This document shows positions 23,733-35,199 of a stretch of 64,000 nt of DNA, piece after piece (the first letter of the stretch is position 1; the number at the start of each line of letters is the position of its first letter). The position numbers and the translations under genes were made by a program. A model generated the notes under the pieces. It was not told the DNA's origin, ran no database searches, and saw nothing but the letters and a program-made list of their open reading frames with translations. The stretch spans positions 2,478,013-2,542,012 of the forward strand of contig OZ038433.1 of assembly GCA_964036275.1 (NCBI GenBank). Direction: 5' to 3'. Source of the DNA: Litoditis marina. Its lineage: Eukaryota; Nematoda; Chromadorea; Rhabditida; Rhabditidae.

Positions 23733-24268
23733 ACCGCGCGCCTCTGCCATCGATCGATAATCGAATCTTTTCGAAACTGTCTGGCGCCGCCTTTCATTTA
23801 GCCGCCGCTACTCGCCCCAAATGACGGCCATTTGGCCACGCTGTCTCCTACCCACTGAATGCGCTAGTTTAAGAACTAAAAGAACTGACTTAATAAAGTT
23901 CGAATGACTTCTATCTCTTACACAATGGTAATTTACTCGGTACTAGGTTTTTTGAGAAAGTCTGACTGGAAACTAAACAATTGTGGAATTGTACGAGTAA
24001 AACTAATATAACAATAGAAAAGAAACTCAGTATGAATAGGAAATATGCATAATTATTCTATTGAAAATCAGTGCCGAAAAACTAGTCTGTTATATGGGAA
24101 TCACCAAATTACTATTAATTGAAACATCATAGAAATTCAACAACCTCTGAATTAGGAAAAATGTTGAACAGTTTTCTAGAATCCTTCATTTTACTGATAT
24201 AATGTGTTTAACGTGCTTTTGAAATATAAATTCTATTTTGAAGCATTATTTTGTGGTGGAATGGTTAA
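23733..24268. other. Palindrome spacer (loop), 536 bp
   Basis: The only unpaired part of the palindrome. Its left end (23740-23816) is a GC-rich dispersed repeat also found inverted and diverged at 30986-31065. The rest is AT-rich with no ORF. The sequence ccaaatgacggccatttgg is an imperfect small palindrome. Confidence 0.7.
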
Positions 24269-24290
24269 ATTAGGATGGGACCCCCCGCCG

Positions 24291-24339
24291 ACAGTTTGTC
24301 ACTTGACAAACTGTTGGTTCACTTGAACCGACAGTTTGT
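24291..24339. repeat. Nested small palindromes at right inner arm end
   Basis: Mirror image of the structure at 23662-23710 (acagtttgtcacttgacaaa and following inverted copies). Confidence 0.8.
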
Positions 24340-25339
24340 ACGTTGATAGACTGATAATTCTTTCACAGAAATCGCAGTTGGAGCGCGTTTTTGGGAAATA
24401 GAGTGTTACTGAGTAAGAAAAGTGGATGGGTATGAGATCGTCACTTGGTGCGCAAGTTTCTGAAATAAGCGGTTTTCAAAATATTTTTATTTGGCTACGT
24501 CTTATATGCAAAGTAACTGAAACAAAAAAACCCTTTTCATAAGACATGAGCATATAAAAATCCCAAAACAACAATTGGATTTCGATATTTTCAACGTAAC
24601 AGTCCACTTTCTTGTGAGTTGAAATAGTTTGAATGTAAATAGGTCATTTGGACTTTTTTGTAACAAATGCTTAGCGGGCGCGCGGATTGTAGTTTGGACT
24701 CTGCTCTCGCGCGATCGACTGGCGCTGCCCGCCTGCCATCGATTGTTCAAGAAAGCCCCGGATTCGCTAAAACTTCTACTTTCGAACTCACAATTCAGTT
24801 TTTCGTTTTTTTAGGTGAAAATTCCGACAATATGTAATTTTATCACCAAAAAACGTTAAAAACACCTTTTCTGTGCAAAAAATGCTGTTTGATTGGCTGG
24901 ATTTGATCCATTTTATATTGTTTCTGTTCATTTATTTGCTTGTTTGTTACATTTAATTCAATGTCAGTCTAGTCATCTATTCTCTGCTTGGTCTAGCTGT
25001 CAACTATGGTGTCTACCCGCTCCAAGTCTTCAAATGCTCAAGTGAGTTTATATACAGTCTTTTTATTTCATACCGAGTCTCCTACAGTAGGACTTTGTGA
25101 TTTTCCTGGTGTTTGAATCACACACGTTTTGTTGGGGAGGTTAACACTTCTCACCTACACCTTCTAATTACAAGTCTTTGAAATGTTATCGGCATTTTGA
25201 AGAGTGTACTGTAGCAGTCTCGATAGAAGACGTGTGAACTATCCGTGACATCAAAAAGAAATTGAAGCGTGAGAAAGTACGTGACAATTTGAACGATTCC
25301 ATAATCGAGGTTTTGACTGTTTTAGTCTACGTGCACATC

Positions 25340-27784
25340 ATAGCTTCTTTTGATTCTTTTTTGATTCGACTTGATTTATTCGTTTACGTGAGACTTGTTG
25401 AACTTTACTTCCAAATTGCCCCGAATCGAATTTTCGAATACGTTTCTATACATTCTCAGTGTAGCTTCTTTTAACTCTTTTCTGATACAACTTGATTCTT
25501 TCGTTTACGTGAGACTCGTGGAAATTTACTTCTAAATTGCCCAGAATCGAGTTCCCGAATACATTGCTATACATTCTCAGTATAGCTTCTTCTAACTCTT
25601 TTTAATCCGACTTGATTCTTTTCTTTACGTGAGACTTGTTGAACTTTACTTCGGAATTGCTCAGAATTGAGTTTTCGAATACATTTCTAAACATTCTCAG
25701 TATAGCTTCTTACAAATCTTTTTTAATAGGACTTGATTCTTTTGTTTACGTGAGACTTGTTGAACTTTACTTTCAAATTGCTCAGAATTACGTTTTCGAA
25801 TACATTTCTATACATTCTCAGTATAGCTTCTTCTAACTCTTCTTTAATCCGACTTGATTATTTTGTTTACGTGAGACTTGTTGAACTTTACTTCCAAATT
25901 TCCCATAATCGAGTTTTCGAATACATTTCTATACATTCTCAGTATAGCTTCTTCTAACTCTTCTTTAATCCGACTTGATTCTTTTGTTTACGTGAGACTT
26001 GTTGAACTTTACTTTCAAATTGCCCAGAATTTACGTGAGACTTGCGAATACATTTGTATAGTTCTCAGTATAGCTTCTTCTAACTCTTTTTAATCCGACT
26101 TGATTCTTTTCTTTACGTGAGACTTGTTGAACTTTACTTTGGAATTGCTCAGAATTGAGTTTTCGAATACATTTCTAAACATTCTCAGTATAGCTTCTTA
26201 CAAATCTTTTTTAATAGGACTTGATTCTTTTGTTTACGTGAGACTTGTTGAATTTTACTCCCAAATTGCCGAGAATCAAGTTTTCGAATACATTTTTCTC
26301 CATTCTCAGTATAGCTTCTTTTAACTCTTTTTTTATCCGACTTGATACTTTTCTTTACGTGAGACTTGTTGAACTTTACTTCCAAATTGCCAAAAATGGA
26401 GTTTTCGAATACATTTCTATCCATTCTCAGTATAGCTTCTTCCAAATCTTGTTTTAATCCGACTTGATTCTTTTCTTTACGTGAGACTTGTTCAACTTTA
26501 CTTCCAAATCTCCCAGAATCGAGTTTTCGAATACATTTCTATACATTCTCAGCATAGCTTCTTTTAACTTTTTTTTAATCCGACTTGATTCTTTTGTTTA
26601 CGCGAGACTTGTTGTACTTTACTTCCAAATTGCCCAGAATAGAGTTTTCGAGTACATTTCTATACATTCTCAGTATAGCTTCTTTTATATCTTCTTGAAT
26701 CCGACTTGATTCTTTTGTTTACGTGAGACTTGTTGAACTTTACTTTCAAATTGCTCAGAATTTCGTTTTCGAATACATTTCTGTACATTCTCAGTATAGC
26801 TTCTTTTAACTCTATTTTTAATCCGACTTGATTCTTTTGTTTACGTGAGACTTGTTGAACTTTACTTCCAAATTGCCCAGAATCGAGTTATCGAACACAT
26901 TTGTATAGATTCTCAGTATAGTGTATAGCTTCTTCTAACTCTTCTTTAATCCGACTTGATTCTTCTGTTTACGTGAGACTTGTTGAACTTTACTTTCAAA
27001 TTGCCCAGAATTTACGTGAGACTTGCGAATACATTTCTATACATTCTCAGTATAGCTTCTTCTAACTCTTTTTAATCCGACTTGATTCTTTTCTTTACGT
27101 GAGACTTGTTGAACTTTACTTTCAAATTGCTCGGAATTGCGTTTTCGAATACATTTCTATACATTCTCAGTATAGCTTCTTCTAACTCTTTTTAATCCGA
27201 CTTGATTCTTTTCTTTACGTGAGACTTGTTGAACTTTACTTTCAAATTGCTCAGAATTACGTTTTCGAATACATTTCTATACATTCTCAGTATAGCTTCT
27301 TTTAAAAAAAATTTTTTAACCCGACTTGATTCTTTGGTTCACGTGAGACTTGTTGAACTTTACTTTCAAATTTCCCAGAATCGAGTTTTCGAATACATTT
27401 CTATACATTCTCAGTATAGCTTCTTCTAACTCTTCTTTAATCCGACTTGATTCTTTTGTTTACGTGAGACTTGTTGAACTTTACTTTCAAATTGCCCAGA
27501 ATTTACGTGAGACTTGCGAATACATTTGTATAGTTCTCAGTATAGCTTCTTCTAACTCTTTTTAATCCGACTTGATTCTTTTCTTTACGTGAGACTTGTT
27601 GAACTTTACTTCGGAATTGCTCAGAATTGAGTTTTCGAATACATTTCTAAACATTCTCAGTATAGCTTCTTCTAACTCTTTTTTAATAGGAGTTGATTCT
27701 TTTGTTTACGTGAGACTTGTTGAATTCTACTCCCAAATTGCCGAGAATCAAGTTTTCGAATACATGTTTCTACATTCTCAGTAT
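25340..27784. repeat. 121-bp tandem repeat, right-arm array
   Basis: Reverse-complement orientation of the left-arm array; same diverged units in mirrored order, including the truncated ones with tttacgtgagacttgcg. Confidence 0.92.
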
Positions 27785-28338
27785 TTCATATTTTATTTAT
27801 TTCATATTTATTTATTCACGTCGCTTCGTTACGAGGCGGTGTTCATCATACATGTCACAGATCTTCGTAGCAGCAGTTTCTTGTAAGGTCTTGGTCCCTT
27901 TCCTTCATAGAAGACTTCATGGTGGACTATCGAATGCTCTGTTGGCATTGATCCAGTGACATGCGAATCTTCTTGAAGGGGGGGGGGGGGGGGAGAACTG
28001 CGTGTGAACATGCATTCCTGTTGGGAATACGGACCAGCGATTCCCAGCCGCGAGTGGCCCGGGTTTTAAATCTCTTCGTCGTCTGAGTCGACTTGCAGAC
28101 TGGATACCTGAATGGAACACGTAGTGTTAGGATGGTGGAAACAGGGAAACGGGGAGACTCCTCCACAACCAACCAGCTCAGACTAGAGTAGAAAGAAAAC
28201 TGATGGATACCTGAATGGAACACGTAGTGTTAGGATGGTGGAAACAGGGAAACGGGGAGACTCCTCCACAACCAACCAGCTCAGACTAGAGTAGAAAGAA
28301 AACTGATGGATACCTGAATGGAACACGTAGCTTCAGGA
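27785..28338 (-). mobile_element. Non-LTR retroelement insertion in right arm
   Basis: Mirror copy of 19658-20208, on -, flanked by tcagtat at 27778-27784 and 28339-28345. It is 554 bp, 3 bp longer owing to a G16 run, and differs by a couple of substitutions. Identical insertion points in both arms mean the insertion preceded arm duplication or was copied by gene conversion. Confidence 0.7.
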
Positions 28339-29620
28339 TCAGTATAGCTTCTTTTAACTCTTTTTTTATCCGACTTGATACTTTTCTTTACGTGAGACTT
28401 GTTGAACTTTACTTCCAAATTGCCAAAAATGGAGTTTTCGAATACATTTCTATCCATTCTCAGTATAGCTTCTTCCAAATCTTGTTTTAATCCGACTTGA
28501 TTCTTTTGTTTACGTGAGACTTGTTCAACTTTACTTCCAAATTGCCCAGAATCGAGTTCTCGAATACATTTCTATCCATTCTCAGTATAGCTCCTTCTAA
28601 CTCTTTTTCAATCCGACTTGATACTTTTCTTTACGTGAGACGTGCTGAACTTTACTTCCAAATTGCCAAAAATGGAGTTTTCGAATACATTTCTATACAT
28701 TCTCAGTATAGATTCTTCTAACTCTTTTTTAATCCGACTTGATTCTTTTGTTTACGTGAGACTTGTTGAATTTTACTCCCAAATTGCCGAGAATCAAGTT
28801 TTCGAATACATTTTTCTACATTCTCAGTATAGCTTCTTTTAACTCTTTTTAATCCGACTTGATTCTTTTCTTTACGTGAGACTTGTTGAACTTTACTTTC
28901 AAATTGCTCAGAATTACGTTTTCGAATACATTTCTATACATTCTCAGTATAGATTCTTCTAACTCTTTTTTAATCCGACTTGATTCTTTTGTTTACGTGA
29001 GACTTGTTGAATTTTACTCCCAAATTGCCGAGAATCAAGTTTTCGAATACATTTTTCTACATTCTCAGTATAGCTTCTTTTAACTCTTTTTTTATCCGAC
29101 TTGATACTTTTCTTTACGTGAGACTTGTTGAACTTTACTTCCAAATTGCCAAAAATGGAGTTTTCGAATACATTTCTATCCATTCTCAGTATAGCTTCTT
29201 CCAAATCTTGTTTTATTCCGACTTGATTCTTTTCTTTACGTGAGACTTGTTCAACTTTACTTTCAAATTGCTCGGAATTGCGTTTTCGAATACAATTCTA
29301 TACATTCTCAGTATATCTTCTTTTAAGTATTTTTTTTAACCCGACTTGATTCTTTTGTTTACGTGAGACTTGTTGAACTTTTTTTCCAAATCTCCCAGAA
29401 TCGAGTTTTCGAATACAATTCTATACACTCTCAGTATAGCTTCTTTTCAATCTTTCTTGATCCGACTTCATTCTTTTGTTTACGTGAGACTCGTTGAACT
29501 TTACTCCCAAAAATTGCCCAGAATCGAGTTTTCGAATACATTTCTATACATTCTCAGTATAGCTTCTTACAAATCTTTTTTTAATCCGACTTGATTTTTT
29601 TGTTTACCGTTTACGTGAGA
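28339..29620. repeat. 121-bp tandem repeat, outer extension
   Basis: About ten further units in the right-arm orientation. Only the first about 107 bp have a mirror partner; the rest has none in the window. The array ends near gtgagacttttttttatt. Confidence 0.9.
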
Positions 29621-30271
29621 CTTTTTTTTATTTATTGGTCTAAAACACAGCTGAAATGTAGTTATCGATGCACCAAAGTGTGATAATGGATAAATGGCAT
29701 GTGTGCACAAATATATTTAATATACAAAGATATGGCCAAACGAAAATGGCTATATGTTGAACTTACTATGGCCGTACGAATAGGGTACATGACAAGGTTA
29801 TTTTGTAGTTTGATGTTATGCACAACAGTCAATTAGAAAAATGTCGAAACACCCGAACAAACACGAAACACTAGAATATTAAAGCCAGATGAAAAGATAA
29901 CAATTGTTGACTAGTACAATTAAAGTAGTATAGATCAGAAGTACATTAGAGGGGAATTTTTTTTAGTAAGTAACACGTATATATTACAAAATATTAGTCG
30001 TTCGGGAGTGGGGGGATGGGGGGTTGTTGGTTATAACTACTTATTGCTGTACGTTAGAAATAATATACAAAAATTAGGCCTATGAACTAAAGTGTGGCTA
30101 TGACGAGATCATAAATAGCATGTACGATAAAATACTGAATGAACATTACAGCACGGAGGTGGAATTAATCAAGGACGGTATGGCTATTTTGATCCAATAT
30201 TCTGTGTTTGTAGTTTGATCTGATACACCTTGTCGTGCTTTCAGACCAAACTACAACTCAGATTTGGTCAT
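29621..30271. other. AT-rich low-copy stretch, nothing recognised
   Basis: No ORF of note, no repeat structure beyond homopolymer runs (G-rich ggagtggggggatggggggt near 30005). Confidence 0.4.
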
Positions 30272-30363
30272 CTTGTTGAACTTTACTTCCAAAATGCCCA
30301 GAATCGAGTTCTCGAATACGTTTCTATACATTCTCAGTATAGCTTCTTCTAACTCTTTTTTAT
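30272..30363. repeat. Isolated fragment of the 121-bp repeat
   Basis: About 92 bp matching the right-orientation unit (gttgaactttacttcc... to ttcttctaactcttttt), 650 bp beyond the main array. It marks an old edge of the array or a dispersed copy. Confidence 0.85.
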
Positions 30364-30402
30364 ACCTTATCCAATTATCGACTTGCACAACTAATTACAA
30401 TC

Positions 30403-30711
30403 ATGATACTGTTTCAATTTAAAAACCGATTGTATAACCTAATGCGAAAAGTTAATCTAAATAAATGTTCATTGTTGAACAAACACCCCAAAATCATTTT
30501 CGAGAGACAATCGTTTTCAAGCACTAAAAACTCACCGATCGTGACTTTGAGGAGCATTCAAGTCGTAGATGGGGAGCACTTGGATAATCTGCCGGGGATC
30601 GTTTACGAACCCCCGTTCGCCGATGTTCTCCTCACCCTGAATATTAGTTTTGTTAACAAGAACTTTTGTTCACTTTTTCACTCGATTGAAGGATTCTTTC
30701 CCCAAATGTAA
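30403..30711 (+). CDS. Uncharacterised ORF, 102 codons
   Basis: ATG to TAA ORF in otherwise unannotated DNA, with the stop just before a diverged tRNA-array spacer copy. It has no signal peptide, membrane helix or motif I recognise. Composition is mixed (VTLRSIQVVDGEHLDNLPGI looks protein-like), but there is no splice or homology support. It could equally be a chance ORF or an exon fragment. Confidence 0.2.
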   Translation: MILFQFKNRLYNLMRKVNLNKCSLLNKHPKIIFERQSFSSTKNSPIVTLRSIQVVDGEHLDNLPGIVYEPPFADVLLTLNISFVNKNFCSLFHSIEGFFPQM

Positions 30712-30727
30712 GCTTACATCAGTTTCC

Positions 30728-30975
30728 TCTGACTGATTTCAGGGTCTAGTACAGTTTCTCACTGCGATTAGCTCATTCTATGGCCAATTACTTCATTCGA
30801 AAAAGAGTTGAATATTCTCTACCCTGCCACTTGTACCCTGTGGGAAGAATATTTTATAATACATCTTTGCAGCCTGTGGATAATCGATAATTTGAGACTA
30901 GTTCTGACTGATTTTAGGGTCTAGTTCTCACTGCGATTAGCTCATTCGATGCACTAATTACTTCATTCGCAAAAG
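30728..30975 (+). repeat. Diverged tRNA-array spacer copies lacking the tRNA
   Basis: Two imperfect copies of the spacer part of the 479-bp unit (ctgactgatttcagggtctag, then taccctgccacttgtaccct, then ctgactgattttagggtcta). Both lack the tRNA and its GC-rich flank. They are far more diverged than any array unit, so the spacer exists as an older repeat independent of the tRNA. Confidence 0.85.
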
Positions 30976-30985
30976 TGTCATTTGT

Positions 30986-31065
30986 GGCGAGCAGCAGCGG
31001 CTAAATGAGAAGGCGGGGCGCCAGACAGTTTCGAAACTATTCGATTATCGATCGATGGCAGAGGC
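30986..31065 (+). repeat. Dispersed GC-rich repeat shared with palindrome spacer
   Basis: About 80 bp (ggcgagcagcagcggctaaa ... cgatcgatggcagaggc) matching, inverted and with several changes, 23740-23816. A further GC-rich tail runs to about 31115. Probably part of an old mobile element. Confidence 0.7.
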
Positions 31066-31334
31066 GAGCGGTGCCGGCCGCCTCTGCCCGCGACTGCCTC
31101 CACTCACGTGCGCATGCATTATATGAATACTTTATTCCGTAGAAAAGTGAGTGGTAACAAAAAAAGGAAACAGAAAAATAAGACACAATATGGAGAATAA
31201 GACACAATAGAATAGAAACAGTAATTTAGCACTTTTGACATGAAAAAAAAACGGATTTAAACTCAAATAGATAAAACACAGTTATTGGTAAATTGTTCCC
31301 AACCTTTATCGTAAATAGTCAATTTACTGTATTT

Positions 31335-31650
31335 TATAGTTCAACTTAATTCCAATTACAACCATTAGACAAAAACTCTCTCGAAATAATACGGTTACGG
31401 TTTGGGTTGCTTTTGCTCGATGTGTTTGTAGTTTCATTAGGGTGGTTGACCAACTATAGAAATCAGTTCAACTTTATTCCAATTACAACCAATAGACAAA
31501 AACTCTCTCGAAATAATACGGTTACGGTTTGGGTTGCTTTTGCTCGGTGTGTTTGTAGTTTGATCAGGGTGGTTGACCAACTACAGAAATCAGTTTAACC
31601 TAATTCCAATTACAACCAACTCTTGAGTATCGGGTTGGAACAAAACAAAT
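31335..31650 (+). repeat. About 127-bp tandem repeat, copy set 1
   Basis: Two and a half units (agacaaaaactctctcgaaa, then tacggtttgggttgctttt, then gggtggttgaccaacta) with period about 127 bp, ending caaccaactcttgag. The same family recurs at 34895-35160. Confidence 0.8.
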
Positions 31651-31751
31651 AGTCGAAGAATAAAAATTGTAACATTTCCATTCAATCCCGTATGCATTTC
31701 TATTCGGCTTTTTTCAATTCAAAGTTGTTCGAGTTGAATCTCCACTTCCAG

Positions 31752-32370
31752 ACGATTACATCTACCATCCAGCGCATCGCCGACCAGCGAAAAGACCACC
31801 TTGGCAACAACCAATACAAGGTAAGCAGTTAGTTTCTCTCAAAGTAGAACTTGATGATCGCGTAGACTGGAACTACATCTCCGTAAAAATTCATTTTCAT
31901 GACTGTTGAATCTATCGTATTTTGTTGCGTTAACTTCACCGTGACTTTTTGAATGAATTGCAGATTATTTTTAGAGAGAAAAATTCGTATAAAAAACACT
32001 TGGAGCATCAAGAGTGGAAGATAACGACTTTCAAGAATAGCTCGCGACCTGGTAACTTAGAACCCTGACAAATGCGAGAGCTTCGTTGATATGAATGTTG
32101 GTTCTGACAAAATTAGTACTGACATATATTTTGAAGGTATAGTAAAGGTGAAGACAAATCCAGAAGGTGACAATTCTTTCAAAGTTCTTTGGAGATCAAA
32201 CAAGATCATTGTTTGTTTTCAGCTCAGTGAGTACGTTTGTTTCAGGTAATCCTGGAGCCGGTTTTGATCGATGCAAAGGACGTAGAGGGTTGCCGACCGC
32301 TGGTGTCCAAGTTCTGGGCACAGAAGATGGGCAAAGAAGATGGGCAAAGTTGCCGGAACGAACAAGAAGC
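31752..32370 (+). CDS. Possible two exons of an unidentified gene
   Basis: Exon 31752-31820 (69 nt, acceptor ttccag, donor gtaagc) reads TITSTIQRIADQRKDH and onward in frame. Exon 32246-32370 (125 nt, acceptor tttcag, donor gtaggt) continues in the same frame with VILEPVLIDAKDVEGCRPLV and onward. Both are open across and look like real protein, but I do not recognise the family. The second exon holds a 13-bp tandem duplication (aagatgggcaaag twice, about 32326-32351) that shifts the frame near its end, so the copy may be damaged. It could be an upstream part of the polyglutamine gene or a separate decayed gene. Confidence 0.35.
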
Positions 32371-32894
32371 GTAGGTTTTTAATCAGTTTCCGTTTAATGC
32401 TAGCAGCTTGCAAAATAACCTTCTCCCAGCTTGCTAATAATGATGAAAGTTTGTCTATTTATAGTTGAATATTTTTTTCCTGAATGAAGTGCGCAAAATT
32501 CTTGATCAATCATATTGACGTTATTAGATTTTTACAGCTCTATCGATGAATTTCACTAACGCCTCATTATGTCGAACTATTGTAGCGCCTAAGAATCGTA
32601 GATTTTGGCGGTTTTTTTGTAGATTGGATATAAACTTTAATTTTGCGAAGACACTTACAAGTGAATTTTGATGAGGCAAAATATAAAATCCGCTATATGT
32701 GGGTGGAACAAAGCAACATGGGTATGAAATGAACAAATCACAAGAAAGTAAAGACTAGTTTTAGAGATCACATGCAAAATAATTTAAAGCAAGAGATCTC
32801 TGAAACTAATCTTTAATTTCTTGAAACTCGTTTTTATACTAATTGACCTCCTTTTCTATAGTTACGGAAAAACTCGTATCAAAAAATATATAAC
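32371..32894. other. Low-complexity intergenic or intronic DNA
   Basis: AT-rich, no ORF or RNA seen. 32829-32868 (actaattgacctccttttct) repeats, diverged, the sequence just outside the MITE right end at 33221-33250. Confidence 0.4.
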
Positions 32895-33226
32895 AATTAG
32901 TATAAAAAACGAGTGTAAAGAAAGTAAAGTTTAGTTTTGGATAAACATGTACAAGAAATATAAAAGAAGTCCAATAAAAATATTTTGAGGAAAAGTCTAA
33001 TCTCGCTCGGTTTAAAAATTCAAAAAAAAGGATACGGAGTTTTTTGCTACCGGAAGAAAACTTCTGACTGCGACTCACAATAATCTAGCTTATACTCCGT
33101 TGTTTTCAAGAGAAGCGAGATTAGCATTTTCCTCAAAATATTTTTATTGGACTTCTTTTATATTTCTTGTACATGTTTATCCAAAACTAATCTTTACTTT
33201 CTTTACACTCGTTTTTTATACTAATT
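32895..33226. mobile_element. MITE-like element with 113-bp inverted repeats
   Basis: Arms 32895-33007 and 33114-33226 are near-perfect inverted copies (aattagtataaaaaacgag ... ctaatctcgct) around a 106-bp centre. No coding capacity and AT-rich. Size and structure fit a miniature inverted-repeat or small foldback element. A clear target duplication was not identified. Confidence 0.7.
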
Positions 33227-33394
33227 GAACTCTTTTTCTATGGTTACGAAGTAACGGTCATTTTTGATAAAAATGATATTTTTGAACAATAATCTAAACA
33301 AGGAATTTTATGTTTTTCTATTGGAGTTTTGAACCGCGCCGTAGTTCAGAACGTTTGTGTAGTTGTAACCTCGTTCAAGTGATAGCAAATTTTG

Positions 33395-33465
33395 TGCTCC
33401 AGGCAGGAATCGAACCTCCGTTCACCGTGCATAAATAGAGCTTTTATCCAATCCGCCATTCAGAC
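33395..33465 (-). pseudogene. tRNA-like sequence (tRNA-derived SINE head or tRNA pseudogene)
   Basis: On - it contains an A-box-like tggcggattgga and a canonical B box ggttcgattcc (33406-33416), with a T arm of 4 paired bases out of 5. Acceptor and anticodon stems do not pair, so it is not a functional tRNA. Sequence on both sides recurs loosely at 34170-34200, consistent with a SINE. Confidence 0.45.
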
Positions 33466-34680
33466 ATGTGAATGGGAATGAAAACCAAGCTGTACCTGCC
33501 TATCATGAGATCTCCATTGGAAAAATTATTCCTACTACACGTTTAGATCTTCTTTCATTTTTATTTTCACAAAACCGGTCTATCCATAATTTTTGCGAGA
33601 CCATTTTTGGTCGTCTCACACGTAATATTCAAATTTACGACACACCTGAAAAATACGTATACCTCAACTTTTTTATGGCTTTTCAACAGTGTGAGACATT
33701 TCGGAATAAGTTGATTTTGAGCAAAACTATGCCCAGATTTGTGGAGGCGGACACTTTTGTCGCCGCCGCCGCCGCGTCCGCCCCGCACGGAAGCCATTTC
33801 TGCGAGACGTTGGGTCCTCTAACTCCTCTCAACAAATTTTTTCTTGGAACGTGAACTTAATTTCTTGTAGACGTGTTGCCCTTCAGTAATTCATGCAAAT
33901 ATCTAGGGAAATGGTCGACGTACTTTGAAGAAAATTGTAATAAACTGGTTTGTATTGTCTGCAGACCTTTGAACAAAAACTAATCTGTGCAGCGCTCCGC
34001 GCTGCGCCCGATGTAAAAATAATGCACGTCATTTTTGATCAAGTTTTTTTTACAGCATTAAGCATTAGGATAACTCGAAATGATACTACCGAATTATTGC
34101 AAAGGTTCGCGCTTGAGGCGGGAGTTGACCCTGAATCAGTTTTCACTAGAATAGAATTTGTATCCACTGTGCCACTCAGATTTGTGAATGCAAATGAAAA
34201 CTAGGCTGTACGCGCAACCGAGTTCTGAAATAAGAATTTTAGGAATCAATTTCACGTGATTCTATTTTTCCATTTTCATTTTCTCAAAACCGGTCGTTTT
34301 AGAAATATTGCTGAGACCATTTAAGGTATCATCCTTAAAATAAAATTTGCACCCAACTTATTTTTCGCTTTAGAACAATGTAAACCGTGTTCAGACATTT
34401 TCATTGGGAGCGAAGCTGTGCCCAAAAAAGGCGGACATTTTTTTGTAGCGGCCGCCGCCCTGTTACGGAAGTCATTTTCGCGAGACGTTCACCCTCCCAA
34501 CTCACGTCGACTGGGTCATTTTGAGCTGAAACTCACACATCTTTAGATTAAATAAACAGTGAAAAGAAGGAGTGATATGTAAAATGTACTAAATATAATA
34601 AGTTTAGTATAAATGTAATAAAATAGTATAACAAAGACTTACTATCTAAACTTAATTATAGTTAAAGATTACTATAAGTT
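33466..34680. repeat. Two diverged direct repeats of about 350 bp
   Basis: 33460-33850 and 34170-34510 share an ordered series of segments (attcagacatgtgaatg / actcagatttgtgaatg; gaaaaccaagctgtac / gaaaactaggctgtac; aaaccggtc; cggacacttttgtcgccgcc / cggacatttttttgtagcgg). The 128-codon and 84-codon ORFs lie within them and are not conserved between the copies, so they are not called as genes. Confidence 0.55.
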
Positions 34681-34894
34681 ACATCGTTTCGGCCTCTCGT
34701 CCTCTACGATGTCTTAGGTCAGGGGGCCGAGGCCTCATCAGGATGTATGACCTTTACTTGCTCACGACACGTTTCTCGGAAAATGATCCACAAATAACGG
34801 AGAAACGGGAACTTTTCAAAACGCATAGTTGAGAACGAAAAACTTACCTGCACAGCGCGGAGCGCGATCAGTCGGGGATACTAAAGTAGTAAAA

Positions 34895-35160
34895 ATAGAC
34901 AAAAACTCTCTCGGAATACGGTTTGGGTTGCTTTTGCTCGGTGTGTTTGTAGTTTGATCAGGGTGGTTGACCAACTACAGAAATCAGTTTGACCTAATTC
35001 CAATTACAACCAATAGACAAAAACTCTCTCGAAATAATACGGTTACGGTTTGGGTTGCTTTTGCTCGGTGTGTTTGTAGTTTGATCAGGGTGGTTGACTA
35101 ACTACAGAAATCAGTTCAACCTAATTCCAATTCCAACCAACTCTTGAGTTTTCGGTTGGA
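34895..35160 (+). repeat. About 127-bp tandem repeat, copy set 2
   Basis: Second location of the family at 31335-31650, same orientation, same end (caaccaactcttgag). The first unit is shortened (cggaatacggtttggg). Confidence 0.8.
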
Positions 35161-35199
35161 ACTCGTTAATTTTGCTGTGTTTGGAAACTACCTTTAAGT

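Larger units (their letters stand above)
24269..28445. repeat. Right arm of the giant inverted repeat
   Basis: Near-exact reverse complement of 19551-23732, starting attaggatggga and ending cgaatac at 28445, with the retroelement copy at the mirrored position. Outside the mirrored end the 121-bp array simply continues, whereas the left arm stops against the 130-bp satellite. Confidence 0.92.

Noticed and set aside
20107..29594. Many MLNFTSK-type ORFs on both strands
   Set aside because: Translations of diverged 121-bp repeats, present in mirrored positions in both palindrome arms; no conserved reading frame across units.
33395..33465. Functional tRNA gene on -
   Set aside because: Box motifs are present but acceptor and anticodon stems do not pair, so only a tRNA-derived remnant is claimed.
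33468..33854. 128-codon ORF and the 84-codon ORF at 33950-34204 as genes
   Set aside because: They sit in diverged direct repeats, lack recognisable domains, and the frame is not kept between the repeat copies.
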